A stretch of DNA of 64,000 nucleotides. It comes from Panacagrimonas sp046594215 (GTDB taxonomy: Bacteria; Pseudomonadota; Gammaproteobacteria; Nevskiales; Nevskiaceae). The notes below the pieces were generated by a model. It was not told the origin of the DNA, did no database searches, and saw only the letters and a program-made list of their open reading frames with translations. The DNA is taken from assembly GCA_046594215.1 (NCBI GenBank), contig JBKJPX010000003.1:1-64000 (forward strand), read 5' to 3'. The translations under genes were made by a program, and so were the position numbers. Positions within the stretch are counted from its first letter, which is position 1. Every line of letters begins with the position of its first letter. Of this stretch, positions 1-7,466 are shown piece after piece.

Positions 1-540
1 GCGGATGAGGTCGGTGATTTCCTCGTGGCCCAGGTCCGACAGGATCTGGCTGTTGAAATCGTTTTCCATGACCGTCATGCGTTTGATCAACGTCTGTGCC
101 GGCTTGGTCAGGTACACGCGCTTGGCGCGCTTGTCGGCCGGATCGGGGCGACGCTGTACCCAGCCGCCGCTCTCGAGACTCTCGATGACGTCGCCGAGGC
201 TGGCCTTGCCTACCTCCAGTACGTCGGCGAGCTGCGTCTGCATCATGCCGTCGTGACGCGACAGGTGGGCGAGCACCCACCACTGCGCGCGCGTGATGCC
301 CAGCGGCTTCATGAACTGGTCGTAGGCGCTGCGGCGCATGCGCGACACGTCGTGGATCAGGAAGCCCAGGCGAATGCCGTCGCGCGAGGTGTCGCTGGCC
401 GTCGGCGACAGCGCGCTGTCGTCGGCGCCCGCACCGTTTGTCTTGGGCCCACCCATTGGAAGGAAATCCGGATTGCGCGAGGTGGTGATCGCCTTCGTGA
501 CCTTCGCCACGTCGGCGGACTTGGTGCGTCGCTTTGCCAT
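1..540 (-). CDS. MarR-family transcriptional regulator (3' end cut by window edge)
   Basis: The minus strand is open from an ATG at 540 to base 1 with no stop, giving at least 180 residues, so the C-terminus lies outside the window. After a disordered 50-residue N-terminal tail the winged helix reads as MarR: ITRAQWWVLAHLSRHDGM, then a recognition-helix region with QTQLADVLEVGKASLGDVI and a wing with RRPDPADKRAKRV. MarR proteins are usually ligand-responsive repressors of a neighbouring operon. It is divergent from the kinase gene at 848, and the 307-base gap holds a perfect-arm palindrome at 734-745. Autoregulation and control of the kinase operon are inferred from that layout. Confidence 0.9.
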   Translation of the reverse strand, partial: MAKRRTKSADVAKVTKAITTSRNPDFLPMGGPKTNGAGADDSALSPTASDTSRDGIRLGFLIHDVSRMRRSAYDQFMKPLGITRAQWWVLAHLSRHDGMMQTQLADVLEVGKASLGDVIESLESGGWVQRRPDPADKRAKRVYLTKPAQTLIKRMTVMENDFNSQILSDLGHEEITDLIR

Positions 541-733
541 TTCGCTCCTTGATGGGATCGGCTCTGTCCGCGCCCTTGGTTACGGCGTATCAAAGTAGTC
601 GGATGCCGACCATTCTAGCCGGCAGCACCGGTGCCGCCTTCACCCTTACGGGTAGTCCATTTCGTCGACGGGATTACTGCAGAAAGGCTTCTCCCGACAC
701 GCAGGGCGTGGGTAGGGTTCCGCCTGAAAGAAC

Positions 734-745
734 TATGGTACCGTA
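734..745. promoter_or_regulatory. Operator-like palindrome TATGGTACCGTA, site 1
   Basis: TATGGTACCGTA lies between the divergent MarR gene and the kinase gene. It belongs to a near-perfect palindrome (ideal TACGGTACCGTA), and the flanking bases extend the symmetry as TGGTACCGTACCA. Matching sites occur at 11135 and 11673. Position between divergent genes fits a repressor operator; the regulator is not identified. The remaining bases of 541-847 show no gene. Confidence 0.5.
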
Positions 746-847
746 CCAGTCTGGCGCTGAAGCGGCGGCCAGGAACGCATCGATCGGCGCGCGGCGATTC
801 AAGCGCTTCCGGCACAGACGCCACAGTGCGTACGGAGAAAAAGACTT

Positions 848-2047
848 ATGCGGGGCATCGACAAGGATCGGCCGTCGCCCGAGTGGATCGCGCAGCTGCG
901 CCAGCGGTTTCCCACCGAGCGCGAGATTGATCGCATCCTCACGCGCAAGATGCAGCGACGCGCCGGGCCAGGCTATGCGCCCATGCCCTTGAGCGCCCTG
1001 GTCGAGGGCACCGAGTCGCTGATCCGATCGCAATTCGGCGGAAAGTTCGAGATCGCGGACGCGCGCTGGCTGTCGGGCGGCGCGTCCAAGCTGCAGATGG
1101 CATTCACGCTCGACTGGGATCGCCCTGGCCGCGGACGCGAGAAGACCCGAATGGTCCTGCGCATGGAGCCGGCAGAGTCCGTGGTCGAGACCAGCCGGCT
1201 GCGCGAGTTCCAGCTCATCAAGGCCTTCGAAGGCAGCCTGCCGGTGCCGCCGGTGTTCTGGTGCGACACCGACGGCGCGCACCTGCCCTATCCGGCGCTG
1301 GTCTACGGATTTGCCGATGGCGTGACCAAGCCCTCCGCCGCGCACAGCGGCGTCTCCGGCCTGGGCACGCACCTGCCGCCCGAGTTGCGTGTCAAGCTGT
1401 CGCCCCAGTTCGTGGACAGCCTCGCGAAGATCCATACCTTCGACTTCGGCAAGTCGCAGCTGGATGCCTTCGACGTGCCCGAGGCAAACAGCACCCAGTG
1501 CGCGGAATGGGGCATCAACTGGTGGGAGCGCGTGTGGGAAGAGGACGCCGACGAGGACGTGCCGCTGATGCGCCTCGCCGCGGCCTGGTTGCGCCGCAAC
1601 ATGCCCGCACTCGACAGGCCCGGCATCGTTCACGCGGATTTTCGCGTCGGCAATTTCCTGTTCACCGAGCACGACGCGCGCATCACCGCTTGGCTGGACT
1701 GGGAACTCGGGCGCATCGGCGACCGCCACCAGGACCTCGCGTGGACCACGAGCCGCGCGTTTGGCCACATGGCGGAGGATGGCAAGACCTTCCTTACCTG
1801 CGGCCTGTTGCCGGAGAATGAGTTTCTCGAACGCTACGAGAAGGCATCGGGGCTGACGGTCAACAAGAAGGCCGTGCATTGGTACAAGGTCTACAACGAT
1901 TACATGATGGGGACGCTGACCCTCGCCACCGGCTATCGCTGCGCCCGCGGTGGCAAGACTCACCAGGACGTGCTGCTCGCCTGGCTCATGGGCATTGGCA
2001 ACATGCTTTGCGAGGAAATGCGCGTGCTCATCGAGGAGGCACCCTGA
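848..2047 (+). CDS. APH-fold phosphotransferase family protein (ACAD10/11-type kinase)
   Basis: 399 residues with the aminoglycoside-phosphotransferase/choline-kinase fold. The catalytic loop HADFRVGNF is near residue 261 and the metal-binding WLDWELGRIGD near 281-291. Relatives fused to or neighbouring acyl-CoA dehydrogenases (ACAD10/11) phosphorylate hydroxyacyl-CoA intermediates, so a role in acyl or hydroxy-substrate activation is more likely than drug resistance; this is inference from context. A GGAG sits about ten bases before the ATG. The next gene starts one base after the stop, so the two are almost certainly co-translated. The operator-like palindrome at 734 lies about 100 bases upstream. 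Confidence 0.8.
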   Translation: MRGIDKDRPSPEWIAQLRQRFPTEREIDRILTRKMQRRAGPGYAPMPLSALVEGTESLIRSQFGGKFEIADARWLSGGASKLQMAFTLDWDRPGRGREKTRMVLRMEPAESVVETSRLREFQLIKAFEGSLPVPPVFWCDTDGAHLPYPALVYGFADGVTKPSAAHSGVSGLGTHLPPELRVKLSPQFVDSLAKIHTFDFGKSQLDAFDVPEANSTQCAEWGINWWERVWEEDADEDVPLMRLAAAWLRRNMPALDRPGIVHADFRVGNFLFTEHDARITAWLDWELGRIGDRHQDLAWTTSRAFGHMAEDGKTFLTCGLLPENEFLERYEKASGLTVNKKAVHWYKVYNDYMMGTLTLATGYRCARGGKTHQDVLLAWLMGIGNMLCEEMRVLIEEAP

Positions 2048-2048
2048 C

Positions 2049-2594
2049 ATGCAGTCGCGTCCCGACATCCACATCAAGAGCATCCTGAAGGCCATGACGG
2101 ACGTGATCCTTCCGGCCGTCGATCCGCAGAACAAGCTGGCGCAGGAGCAGGCCCGCCTCTGCATGGGCCTGCTCGGCATGATGGCGAAGCAACTGCCGCT
2201 GCAGTACCGCTTCGACTGCGACGAACTCGCGCGCCTGAGCGCCTACGCCGCCGAGCTGCAGCGGATCGCCAAGGGCGGATCGCAGACCCGTGCCGCGCTG
2301 TCGGCGCTCGATCAGCAGAGCGGCGGCGCGAAGGCCCTGCTCGAGAACGCGAAAGTTTCGCCGCAGGACATCCTTGTCGCCGTGCGCGCGTTGCGCGAGG
2401 CGACCGGCACACTGATCTCCAGCGTCTACCGCGATGGCGACGAGGCTTCGCAGGAACGAGTGCAGCGCGCGACGCTGGCCATGTCGAAGGAGCAGTTGCT
2501 GCGTGACCGCTCCTGGGTGCTCGCACAGGGATGGGAGCCGGATCCGAAGGCGGTGCCGCCGATCGAGCAGTTGCTGGGGATTGCGGACGCCTGA
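2049..2594 (+). CDS. Hypothetical protein, partner of the APH-fold kinase
   Basis: 181 residues, predicted soluble and largely helical, no signal peptide or membrane segment. I do not recognise a catalytic motif. The ATG chosen is the first in frame after the kinase stop (one-base gap); an upstream in-frame ATG at 1950 would lie wholly inside the kinase gene. Small helical proteins of this kind follow APH-fold kinases in acyl-CoA-catabolic operons, so it may be an accessory subunit, but that is inference from position only. Confidence 0.75.
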   Translation: MQSRPDIHIKSILKAMTDVILPAVDPQNKLAQEQARLCMGLLGMMAKQLPLQYRFDCDELARLSAYAAELQRIAKGGSQTRAALSALDQQSGGAKALLENAKVSPQDILVAVRALREATGTLISSVYRDGDEASQERVQRATLAMSKEQLLRDRSWVLAQGWEPDPKAVPPIEQLLGIADA

Positions 2595-2885
2595 GACGGG
2601 TGTCTGCTCACCGTAGGCCCGACGAAGCCCGCGGCTTTTCGCAATCCGCCGAGCGTCATCCCGGCGCTTTGGCTTCGCGAAATTCAAGGTCGCGGGCACA
2701 GGTTTGCGCCTGCCTCGCACCTACCCCCCGAATGAGTCGAGGCATCCCCCGGTTCGCGTGATACCGGCAAGCGGCGCCGGGCTCGATGCTGCTCCTCGCC
2801 GACAAGCCGTCGGCGGAAGAGTGCACGCTGGCGGCAATCCGTCCAACGAGCATTACGGCTTGGTCCGCAAATCCACGGGGAAGGT

Positions 2886-3647
2886 ATGAGCAGGGATTTC
2901 GAAGGCAAGACCGTCCTGGTCACCGGCGCCGCGGCAGGCATCGGGCGCGAGATCGCGCTGGCCGCAGGACGCGAGGGCGCCCGGGTGATCCTGGGCGACA
3001 TCAGCGAAAGCGGCCTGGTGGAGGCCGCGGCGGAGCTCAAGAAGTTCGGTGCCGAGTCGGTCTGGGCGATCTGCGACATCCGCAAGCAGTCCGACCTCGA
3101 TGCGCTGTTCGCCAAGGGCGCAAAGAGCTTCGGGCATCCGGACGCCGTGTTCGCCAACGCCGGCATCCTCGGCCAACCCGTGGATGTCTGGGCGCAGTCG
3201 GAGGAGGACTTCACCCGCCACATCGACGTGAATCTCACGGGCACCTGGCGCACCTTCAAGGCCGCGTTGCCGAAGATGATCGAGCGCAAGTCCGGCACGA
3301 TCGTCGCCACCGCCTCGGTTGCAGGCCTCGTCGGCGCCGCCGGCCTCGCGGCCTACGTATCGAGCAAGCACGGGATGCTTGGGCTCGTGAAGTCGACGGC
3401 GCTGAACGTTGCGCCGCACGGCATCCGCGTCAACGCGATCTGCCCGCACATGGTCGACACGCCGATGCTGGATCGCCTCTTCGGCGGCGACACCGCGATC
3501 CGGGACACGCTCAACGCGATGAACCCGATGCGCCGCAACGCCACTTGCGAGGAAGTCGCCAACGCGGCGATCTTCCTGGGCTCCACGCGTTCGGGCTACG
3601 TCACCGGCACGCACCTCGCCATCGACGGCGGGCATATCGCCCAGTAG
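2886..3647 (+). CDS. SDR-family NAD(P)-dependent oxidoreductase
   Basis: 253 residues, a classical short-chain dehydrogenase. The cofactor motif TGAAAGIG is at about 14-21, an ANAG motif follows near 93, the catalytic Ser is in ATASVAG, and the Tyr/Lys pair is YVSSK (about Y157, K161). The C-terminus ends in the usual GGHIAQ. It would oxidise a secondary alcohol or reduce a ketone with NAD(P); the substrate cannot be read. It is followed 29 bases later by the epoxide-hydrolase-like gene on the same strand, suggesting they act in sequence. The 290 bases upstream show no gene. Confidence 0.9.
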   Translation: MSRDFEGKTVLVTGAAAGIGREIALAAGREGARVILGDISESGLVEAAAELKKFGAESVWAICDIRKQSDLDALFAKGAKSFGHPDAVFANAGILGQPVDVWAQSEEDFTRHIDVNLTGTWRTFKAALPKMIERKSGTIVATASVAGLVGAAGLAAYVSSKHGMLGLVKSTALNVAPHGIRVNAICPHMVDTPMLDRLFGGDTAIRDTLNAMNPMRRNATCEEVANAAIFLGSTRSGYVTGTHLAIDGGHIAQ

Positions 3648-3676
3648 CCGTCCGACTCACACATCAGGGGAACGAT

Positions 3677-4069
3677 ATGACCGACACCAAGGAATCCAGC
3701 GAGAAACTGGTCCGCGACTTTCTCGGATCCTGGGGAGGCCGCAATCTCGAGACGATCTGCAGCGCGTTCGCCGAGGGCGCCGTGTATCACAACGTCCCGG
3801 TGAAGCCGATCGAAGGCATGGCCGGGATCCGCGCGATCTTCCAGGCCTTCCTCGACGGCTTCACGGAAGCCAGGCTGGAGATCATCACGCTGGCCTCAGG
3901 GCCGGGCCTCGTGATCGCCGAGCGCGTCGACTACTTCACGATGAACAACGGCGGCAAGATCGTGTTGCCGGTGACCGGCGTGTTCGTGGTCAAGAACAAC
4001 AAGATCACGCGCTTCAGCGACTACTTCGACCTGGCCGACTTCGAGCGGCAGAGCGGAATGAAGTTGTAG
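3677..4069 (+). CDS. Limonene-1,2-epoxide hydrolase-like NTF2-fold protein
   Basis: 130 residues of the SnoaL/NTF2-like superfamily. The residues that define limonene-1,2-epoxide hydrolase appear with the right spacing: Tyr37-x-Asn39 in VYHNVP, Arg83-x-Asp85 in ERVDYF, and Asp115 in FSDYFD. In that enzyme the Tyr, Asn and Asp hold the catalytic water and the Arg-Asp pair activates the epoxide oxygen. This argues for a true epoxide hydrolase rather than a generic SnoaL-like protein. It probably shares a transcript with the SDR upstream and ends at a strong terminator. Substrate is unknown; a terpenoid epoxide is plausible. Confidence 0.82.
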   Translation: MTDTKESSEKLVRDFLGSWGGRNLETICSAFAEGAVYHNVPVKPIEGMAGIRAIFQAFLDGFTEARLEIITLASGPGLVIAERVDYFTMNNGGKIVLPVTGVFVVKNNKITRFSDYFDLADFERQSGMKL

Positions 4070-4075
4070 CCGTGC

Positions 4076-4108
4076 GGCGACCGGACGACGTCCGGCGCCT
4101 TCCTTTTC
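4076..4108 (+). terminator. Rho-independent terminator after the SDR/epoxide-hydrolase pair
   Basis: GGCG, a bulged A, CCGGAC, the loop GAC, then GTCCGG and CGCC form a ten-pair GC-rich stem followed by TTCCTTTTC. It begins seven bases after the stop of the LEH-like gene and separates it from the sensor kinase. Confidence 0.75.
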
Positions 4109-4175
4109 AACCGGAGGCTCCCGGACCTTTCGCTCGACTAAGCGTTAACAGGCCCTAGGGCGAGCCCTGCGCGTC

Positions 4176-5516
4176 ATGACCAAGAGTCCCCCCACGACCC
4201 GCGCTATCCTCGCCAAACACCCGCGGTCCTGGTGGTTTCCGATGTCGAGTGGATGGTCCCTGTCGTCGTCCGAGTCCCTGCCGCTCGACCAGGAGCCGCT
4301 CTGGTTCGAGGCCGCGCAGGACGAAGCGCGGCTGCGCCGTGCCGAGAAGGACATCCGCTGGCTGCGCTTCTCCGGCCTGATCGGCTGGTTCATCGTGCTG
4401 CAGGGACACGGCTACCCGCTGGGGCTGACGCCGGTATGGGCGATCTACACCGCGGGCTGCGTGTACGCGGCCTTTGCGCACCTGCAGGCTGGGCGTACCA
4501 CCAACATCCGGCGCGCGGCCGTGTTCACGACCTTCGGCGACCCGGTGCTCGCGGCGATGATCTGCCTGGTGACGGGCGGCATCGACTCGGTGCTCTACCC
4601 GTTCTTCTTCTTCACGCAGATGTCGGTGGCGATCCGCTTCGGCGTCTGGGAGTCGATCGGCATCGCCTTCTTCAACTGCGCGGTCACGATCCTGATCTTC
4701 TTCGTCGAGCCCTGGTACGTGCAGGCGGCGCATCCCTCCACTTCGCTGATGCTGGCCACCAAGCTGTTCCTGCTCGGCTTCGCGGGATTTCTCGGCGCGA
4801 TCCTCGCGGAGTGGGCGCGTGCGCACGCCAAGCTGATTCTTGAGCATGCGCGGACGCTGCAGGAGTCGGGCGACCGCTACCAGGCCGTGCTGCGTCGCTT
4901 CGCGCAGGTACAGGAAGAGGAGCGGCGCAACATTGCAGGCGAGCTGCACGACCGCATGAGCGGACATCTCTTCGCCCTGCGCCAGGGGCTGGAGCAGTGC
5001 GTGGCGGGGTTGGACGATCGCCCGGCCCTGCGCCAGCGACTCGACGAGCTCGAATCGACCGTGCGGGCCTGCACGCACGACGTGCGCTCGATCATGAACG
5101 AGCTGCGTCCGACGGTGCTCGACGAGCTCGGCTTCTACGAGGCGGCGAGCGAATACCTGGCGCGGCAGTCCGAGCTGTTGCCGTTCCGGCTCGTGCGCCG
5201 CATCGATCCGAGCCTGCGGGACTGGCGCTCGCGCCAGGACGCGATGCTGTTCCGCCTGCTGCAGGAGGCGGTCCTCAACATCCAGAAGCACGCGCAGGCG
5301 ACGACGGTGGAAGTGCAGCTCGAGGCGCGGGGCGGCGAAGTCGTGCTCAGCATCTCGGACGACGGCCAGGGCTTCGACCCCGACAACGTTCCGCTCGGGC
5401 ACTACGGCCTGATGACGATGCGCGAGCGTGCCGAGGCCGCGGGCGGCGTGCTGCACGTCGACGCCGGTGGCGGGCGGCGCGGCACGCGCGTCGAGGTCCG
5501 GCTGCCGAGAAGCTAG
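4176..5516 (+). CDS. NarL-type membrane sensor histidine kinase
   Basis: 446 residues. An N-terminal half of about five or six membrane segments (roughly residues 65-215) has no recognisable extracytoplasmic domain, so the signal may be sensed in the membrane. A HisKA_3 dimerisation domain follows with phospho-acceptor His258 in ERRNIAGELHDR, then a HATPase domain with SDDGQGFDPDN and GLMTMRERA. It would phosphorylate the LuxR-type regulator encoded next. Its TAG stop lies in the CTAG target of the inserted element 5514-5676. The upstream terminator suggests its own promoter. Confidence 0.9.
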   Translation: MTKSPPTTRAILAKHPRSWWFPMSSGWSLSSSESLPLDQEPLWFEAAQDEARLRRAEKDIRWLRFSGLIGWFIVLQGHGYPLGLTPVWAIYTAGCVYAAFAHLQAGRTTNIRRAAVFTTFGDPVLAAMICLVTGGIDSVLYPFFFFTQMSVAIRFGVWESIGIAFFNCAVTILIFFVEPWYVQAAHPSTSLMLATKLFLLGFAGFLGAILAEWARAHAKLILEHARTLQESGDRYQAVLRRFAQVQEEERRNIAGELHDRMSGHLFALRQGLEQCVAGLDDRPALRQRLDELESTVRACTHDVRSIMNELRPTVLDELGFYEAASEYLARQSELLPFRLVRRIDPSLRDWRSRQDAMLFRLLQEAVLNIQKHAQATTVEVQLEARGGEVVLSISDDGQGFDPDNVPLGHYGLMTMRERAEAAGGVLHVDAGGGRRGTRVEVRLPRS

Positions 5517-5676
5517 TGTCCTGTCCCACAAATAATGATGCGAATTCGCCGGTTGTTTTTGCGACGGGCCGCGGGTTTCCTCCTTGCCATAGGTCCACCA
5601 TGTCCCGTCGTCGCGCCTTGCCGGCCGCGAAAATCCCTCGGCAGATTCGTCAGCGTACTTGCGGCACAGGACACTA
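5514..5676. mobile_element. MITE-like inverted-repeat element in a CTAG target
   Basis: The stretch starts CTAGTGTCCTGTCCCACAAA and its reverse end reads CTAGTGTCCTGTGCCGCAAG, so the ends are imperfect inverted repeats of about 20 bases with the first 12 identical. It is about 160 bp, too short for a transposase. CTAG flanks both ends, consistent with insertion into CTAG with TA duplication, as known for IS630-type elements; the family assignment is inference. It separates the kinase stop from the regulator start. Removing it with one TA leaves TAG directly followed by ATG. Confidence 0.75.
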
Positions 5677-5677
5677 G

Positions 5678-6328
5678 ATGGCCCATCCAACGCGCGTCTT
5701 CCTGATCGATGATCACCACGTCCTGCGCCAGGCGATCGCGCGCATGCTCGACCAGGAGACCGACATCACCGTGGTTGGCCAGGCCGGCGACGCGCGCAGC
5801 GGCATCCGCGCGATGGAGGCGCTGCAGCCTTATCCCGAGATCGTGATCGTGGATCTCAAGATGCCGGGCCAGAGCGGCATGAGCGCGATCGTCGAAATCA
5901 TGCAATCGCATCCCGAGACCCGGATCATCGTGTTCACGATGTACGACAACCCGGGCTACGTCTGGAGCACGATGAACGCGGGTGCGCGCGGCTACATCCT
6001 CAAGAGCGCGTCGGGCAGCGACCTGCTGCGCGCGGTGCGCTCGGTGGCCAACGGCGGCGCCTACCTGCAGGCCGAGATCACGATGCCGCTGCTCAAACGC
6101 CTGGTGCAGGACGCGCGCGCGGCCGACGATCGCGGGACCTTGTCGGTACGCGAGATGCACATCCTCGAGGCGCTGGCCGAGGGGCTGAGCAACAAGATGA
6201 TCGCCAAGTCGCTGTCGATCACGGAGGAGACGGTGAAGTCCCACCTCAAGAAGATCTACGAGAAGCTCGGCGCGTCGGACCGCGCGCACGCGGTGGCCAT
6301 CGCCCTGCGGCAGCAGCTGATCGGCTGA
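5678..6328 (+). CDS. NarL/FixJ-family response regulator
   Basis: 216 residues: a receiver domain with the acidic pair in FLIDDHHV and phospho-acceptor Asp59 in IVIVDLKMPG, then a LuxR-type helix-turn-helix (LSVREMHILEALAEG, SNKMIAKSL, TVKSHLKKIYEKLG). Partner of the histidine kinase upstream. The ATG follows the MITE by one base, so the ribosome-binding region (CACAGGACACTAG) now comes from the element and is weak. The element may have uncoupled translation of the pair. Targets are unknown; neighbouring oxygenase genes are candidates. Confidence 0.92.
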   Translation: MAHPTRVFLIDDHHVLRQAIARMLDQETDITVVGQAGDARSGIRAMEALQPYPEIVIVDLKMPGQSGMSAIVEIMQSHPETRIIVFTMYDNPGYVWSTMNAGARGYILKSASGSDLLRAVRSVANGGAYLQAEITMPLLKRLVQDARAADDRGTLSVREMHILEALAEGLSNKMIAKSLSITEETVKSHLKKIYEKLGASDRAHAVAIALRQQLIG

Positions 6329-6474
6329 TAGCGGCTGGCCAGGGCCTGCGGCCGAATCGCCGAAAGAGTCGGTACCGCGCCTGATCGCGTGTTTTCCCTG
6401 CGCTCCCGCGGGTCCTGCAATCGCATGACCCCGGCCTTCAACAACGATTCGAATATCCAGCGAGGCTTTTCCGC

Positions 6475-7275
6475 ATGCGTATCGAAGACAAGTCCTACAA
6501 CACCATCAAGTTCTCGCGGCAGGGCAAGGTGCTCACGGCCACGCTGTCGCGGCCGGCGGCGATGAACGCGGTCAACGCGGCGATGCACGAGGAACTGTCG
6601 CGCCTCTTCTATGACCTCCAGGACGACAGCGAGTCCGACATCCTGGTGCTGACGGGCGAGGGCAGGGCCTTCTGCGCGGGCGGCGACCTGATCTGGCTGC
6701 AGGAGGCCATCGACGATCCCGAGCTCTTCATCCGCATGGGCGGCGAGGCCAAGCGCATCATCTTCGGCCAGCTCGAGATGGAGAAGCCGCTGATCTGCCG
6801 ACTCAACGGCGCGGCGACGGGCCTGGGCGCCTCGTTGGCCTTGGGATGCGACATCACCATCGCCAGCGGCAACGCCGTGATCGGCGATCCGCATGTCTCG
6901 GTGGGGCTGGTCGCCGGCGACGGCGGCGCGATCCTGTGGTCGCAACTCGTCGGCTATGCCCGTGCCCGCGAGTACCTGTTCACCGGCAAGCTGGCCAAGG
7001 CCGAGGAGGCGGAGCGCATCGGGCTGATCAACCGCGTGGTGCCGATCGAGCAGCTCGACGAGGCCGTCTACGGCCTGGCGCAGGAGCTGGCCAACGGCGC
7101 GACCAAGGCGATCCGCTGGACCAAGGTAGTGACCAATACCCCGCTCAAGGCCCTGGCGCACCAGTTGTTCGACATGGGTCTGGCCTACGAGAGCATGTCC
7201 AACGTCAGCGCCGACCACCAGGAAGCCGTGAGCGCGTTCCGCGAGCGGCGCAAGCCGAAGTTCACCGGGAAGTAA
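6475..7275 (+). CDS. Enoyl-CoA hydratase/isomerase (crotonase-fold) family protein
   Basis: 266 residues of the crotonase superfamily; the oxyanion-hole segments are GRAFCAGGDL and NGAATGLGASLALG. The two glutamates of classical enoyl-CoA hydratase are absent: the GGGCEL position reads GLGASL and the PE position reads DPHVSVGL. Simple 2-enoyl-CoA hydration is therefore unlikely; isomerase, thioesterase or ring-cleaving hydrolase chemistry is possible. It lies upstream of the oxygenase fusion and epoxide hydrolase on the same strand. A CGGTACCG palindrome at 6370-6377 resembles the core of the operator-like sites but is weak evidence. Confidence 0.85.
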   Translation: MRIEDKSYNTIKFSRQGKVLTATLSRPAAMNAVNAAMHEELSRLFYDLQDDSESDILVLTGEGRAFCAGGDLIWLQEAIDDPELFIRMGGEAKRIIFGQLEMEKPLICRLNGAATGLGASLALGCDITIASGNAVIGDPHVSVGLVAGDGGAILWSQLVGYARAREYLFTGKLAKAEEAERIGLINRVVPIEQLDEAVYGLAQELANGATKAIRWTKVVTNTPLKALAHQLFDMGLAYESMSNVSADHQEAVSAFRERRKPKFTGK

Positions 7276-7466
7276 GTTCGCCCACGGCCGTGTAGGGCCC
7301 GGGGTCAGATTTCCAAGGCGATGGGAAACCCGTGGCTTGGCTGCCGTTCATGCCGCCTATCGAGGGACACCCCGTCAAGCCCGCCCGATCCCCTTATCGG
7401 GTGATAGTCCGAAGGCTTGCATCGGCCGATCCTGCGGACAGATTTTCCAGTGGTGGAGGCGGCGGC

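Noticed and set aside
674..2179. 501-residue minus-strand frame opposite the kinase gene
   Set aside because: Composition (His/Arg/Gly-rich, no motifs) is that of an antisense shadow of the high-GC kinase gene on the plus strand.
6370..6377. CGGTACCG as a fourth operator site
   Set aside because: Only the eight-base core matches; the same core occurs by chance within coding sequence, so it was not listed as a site.
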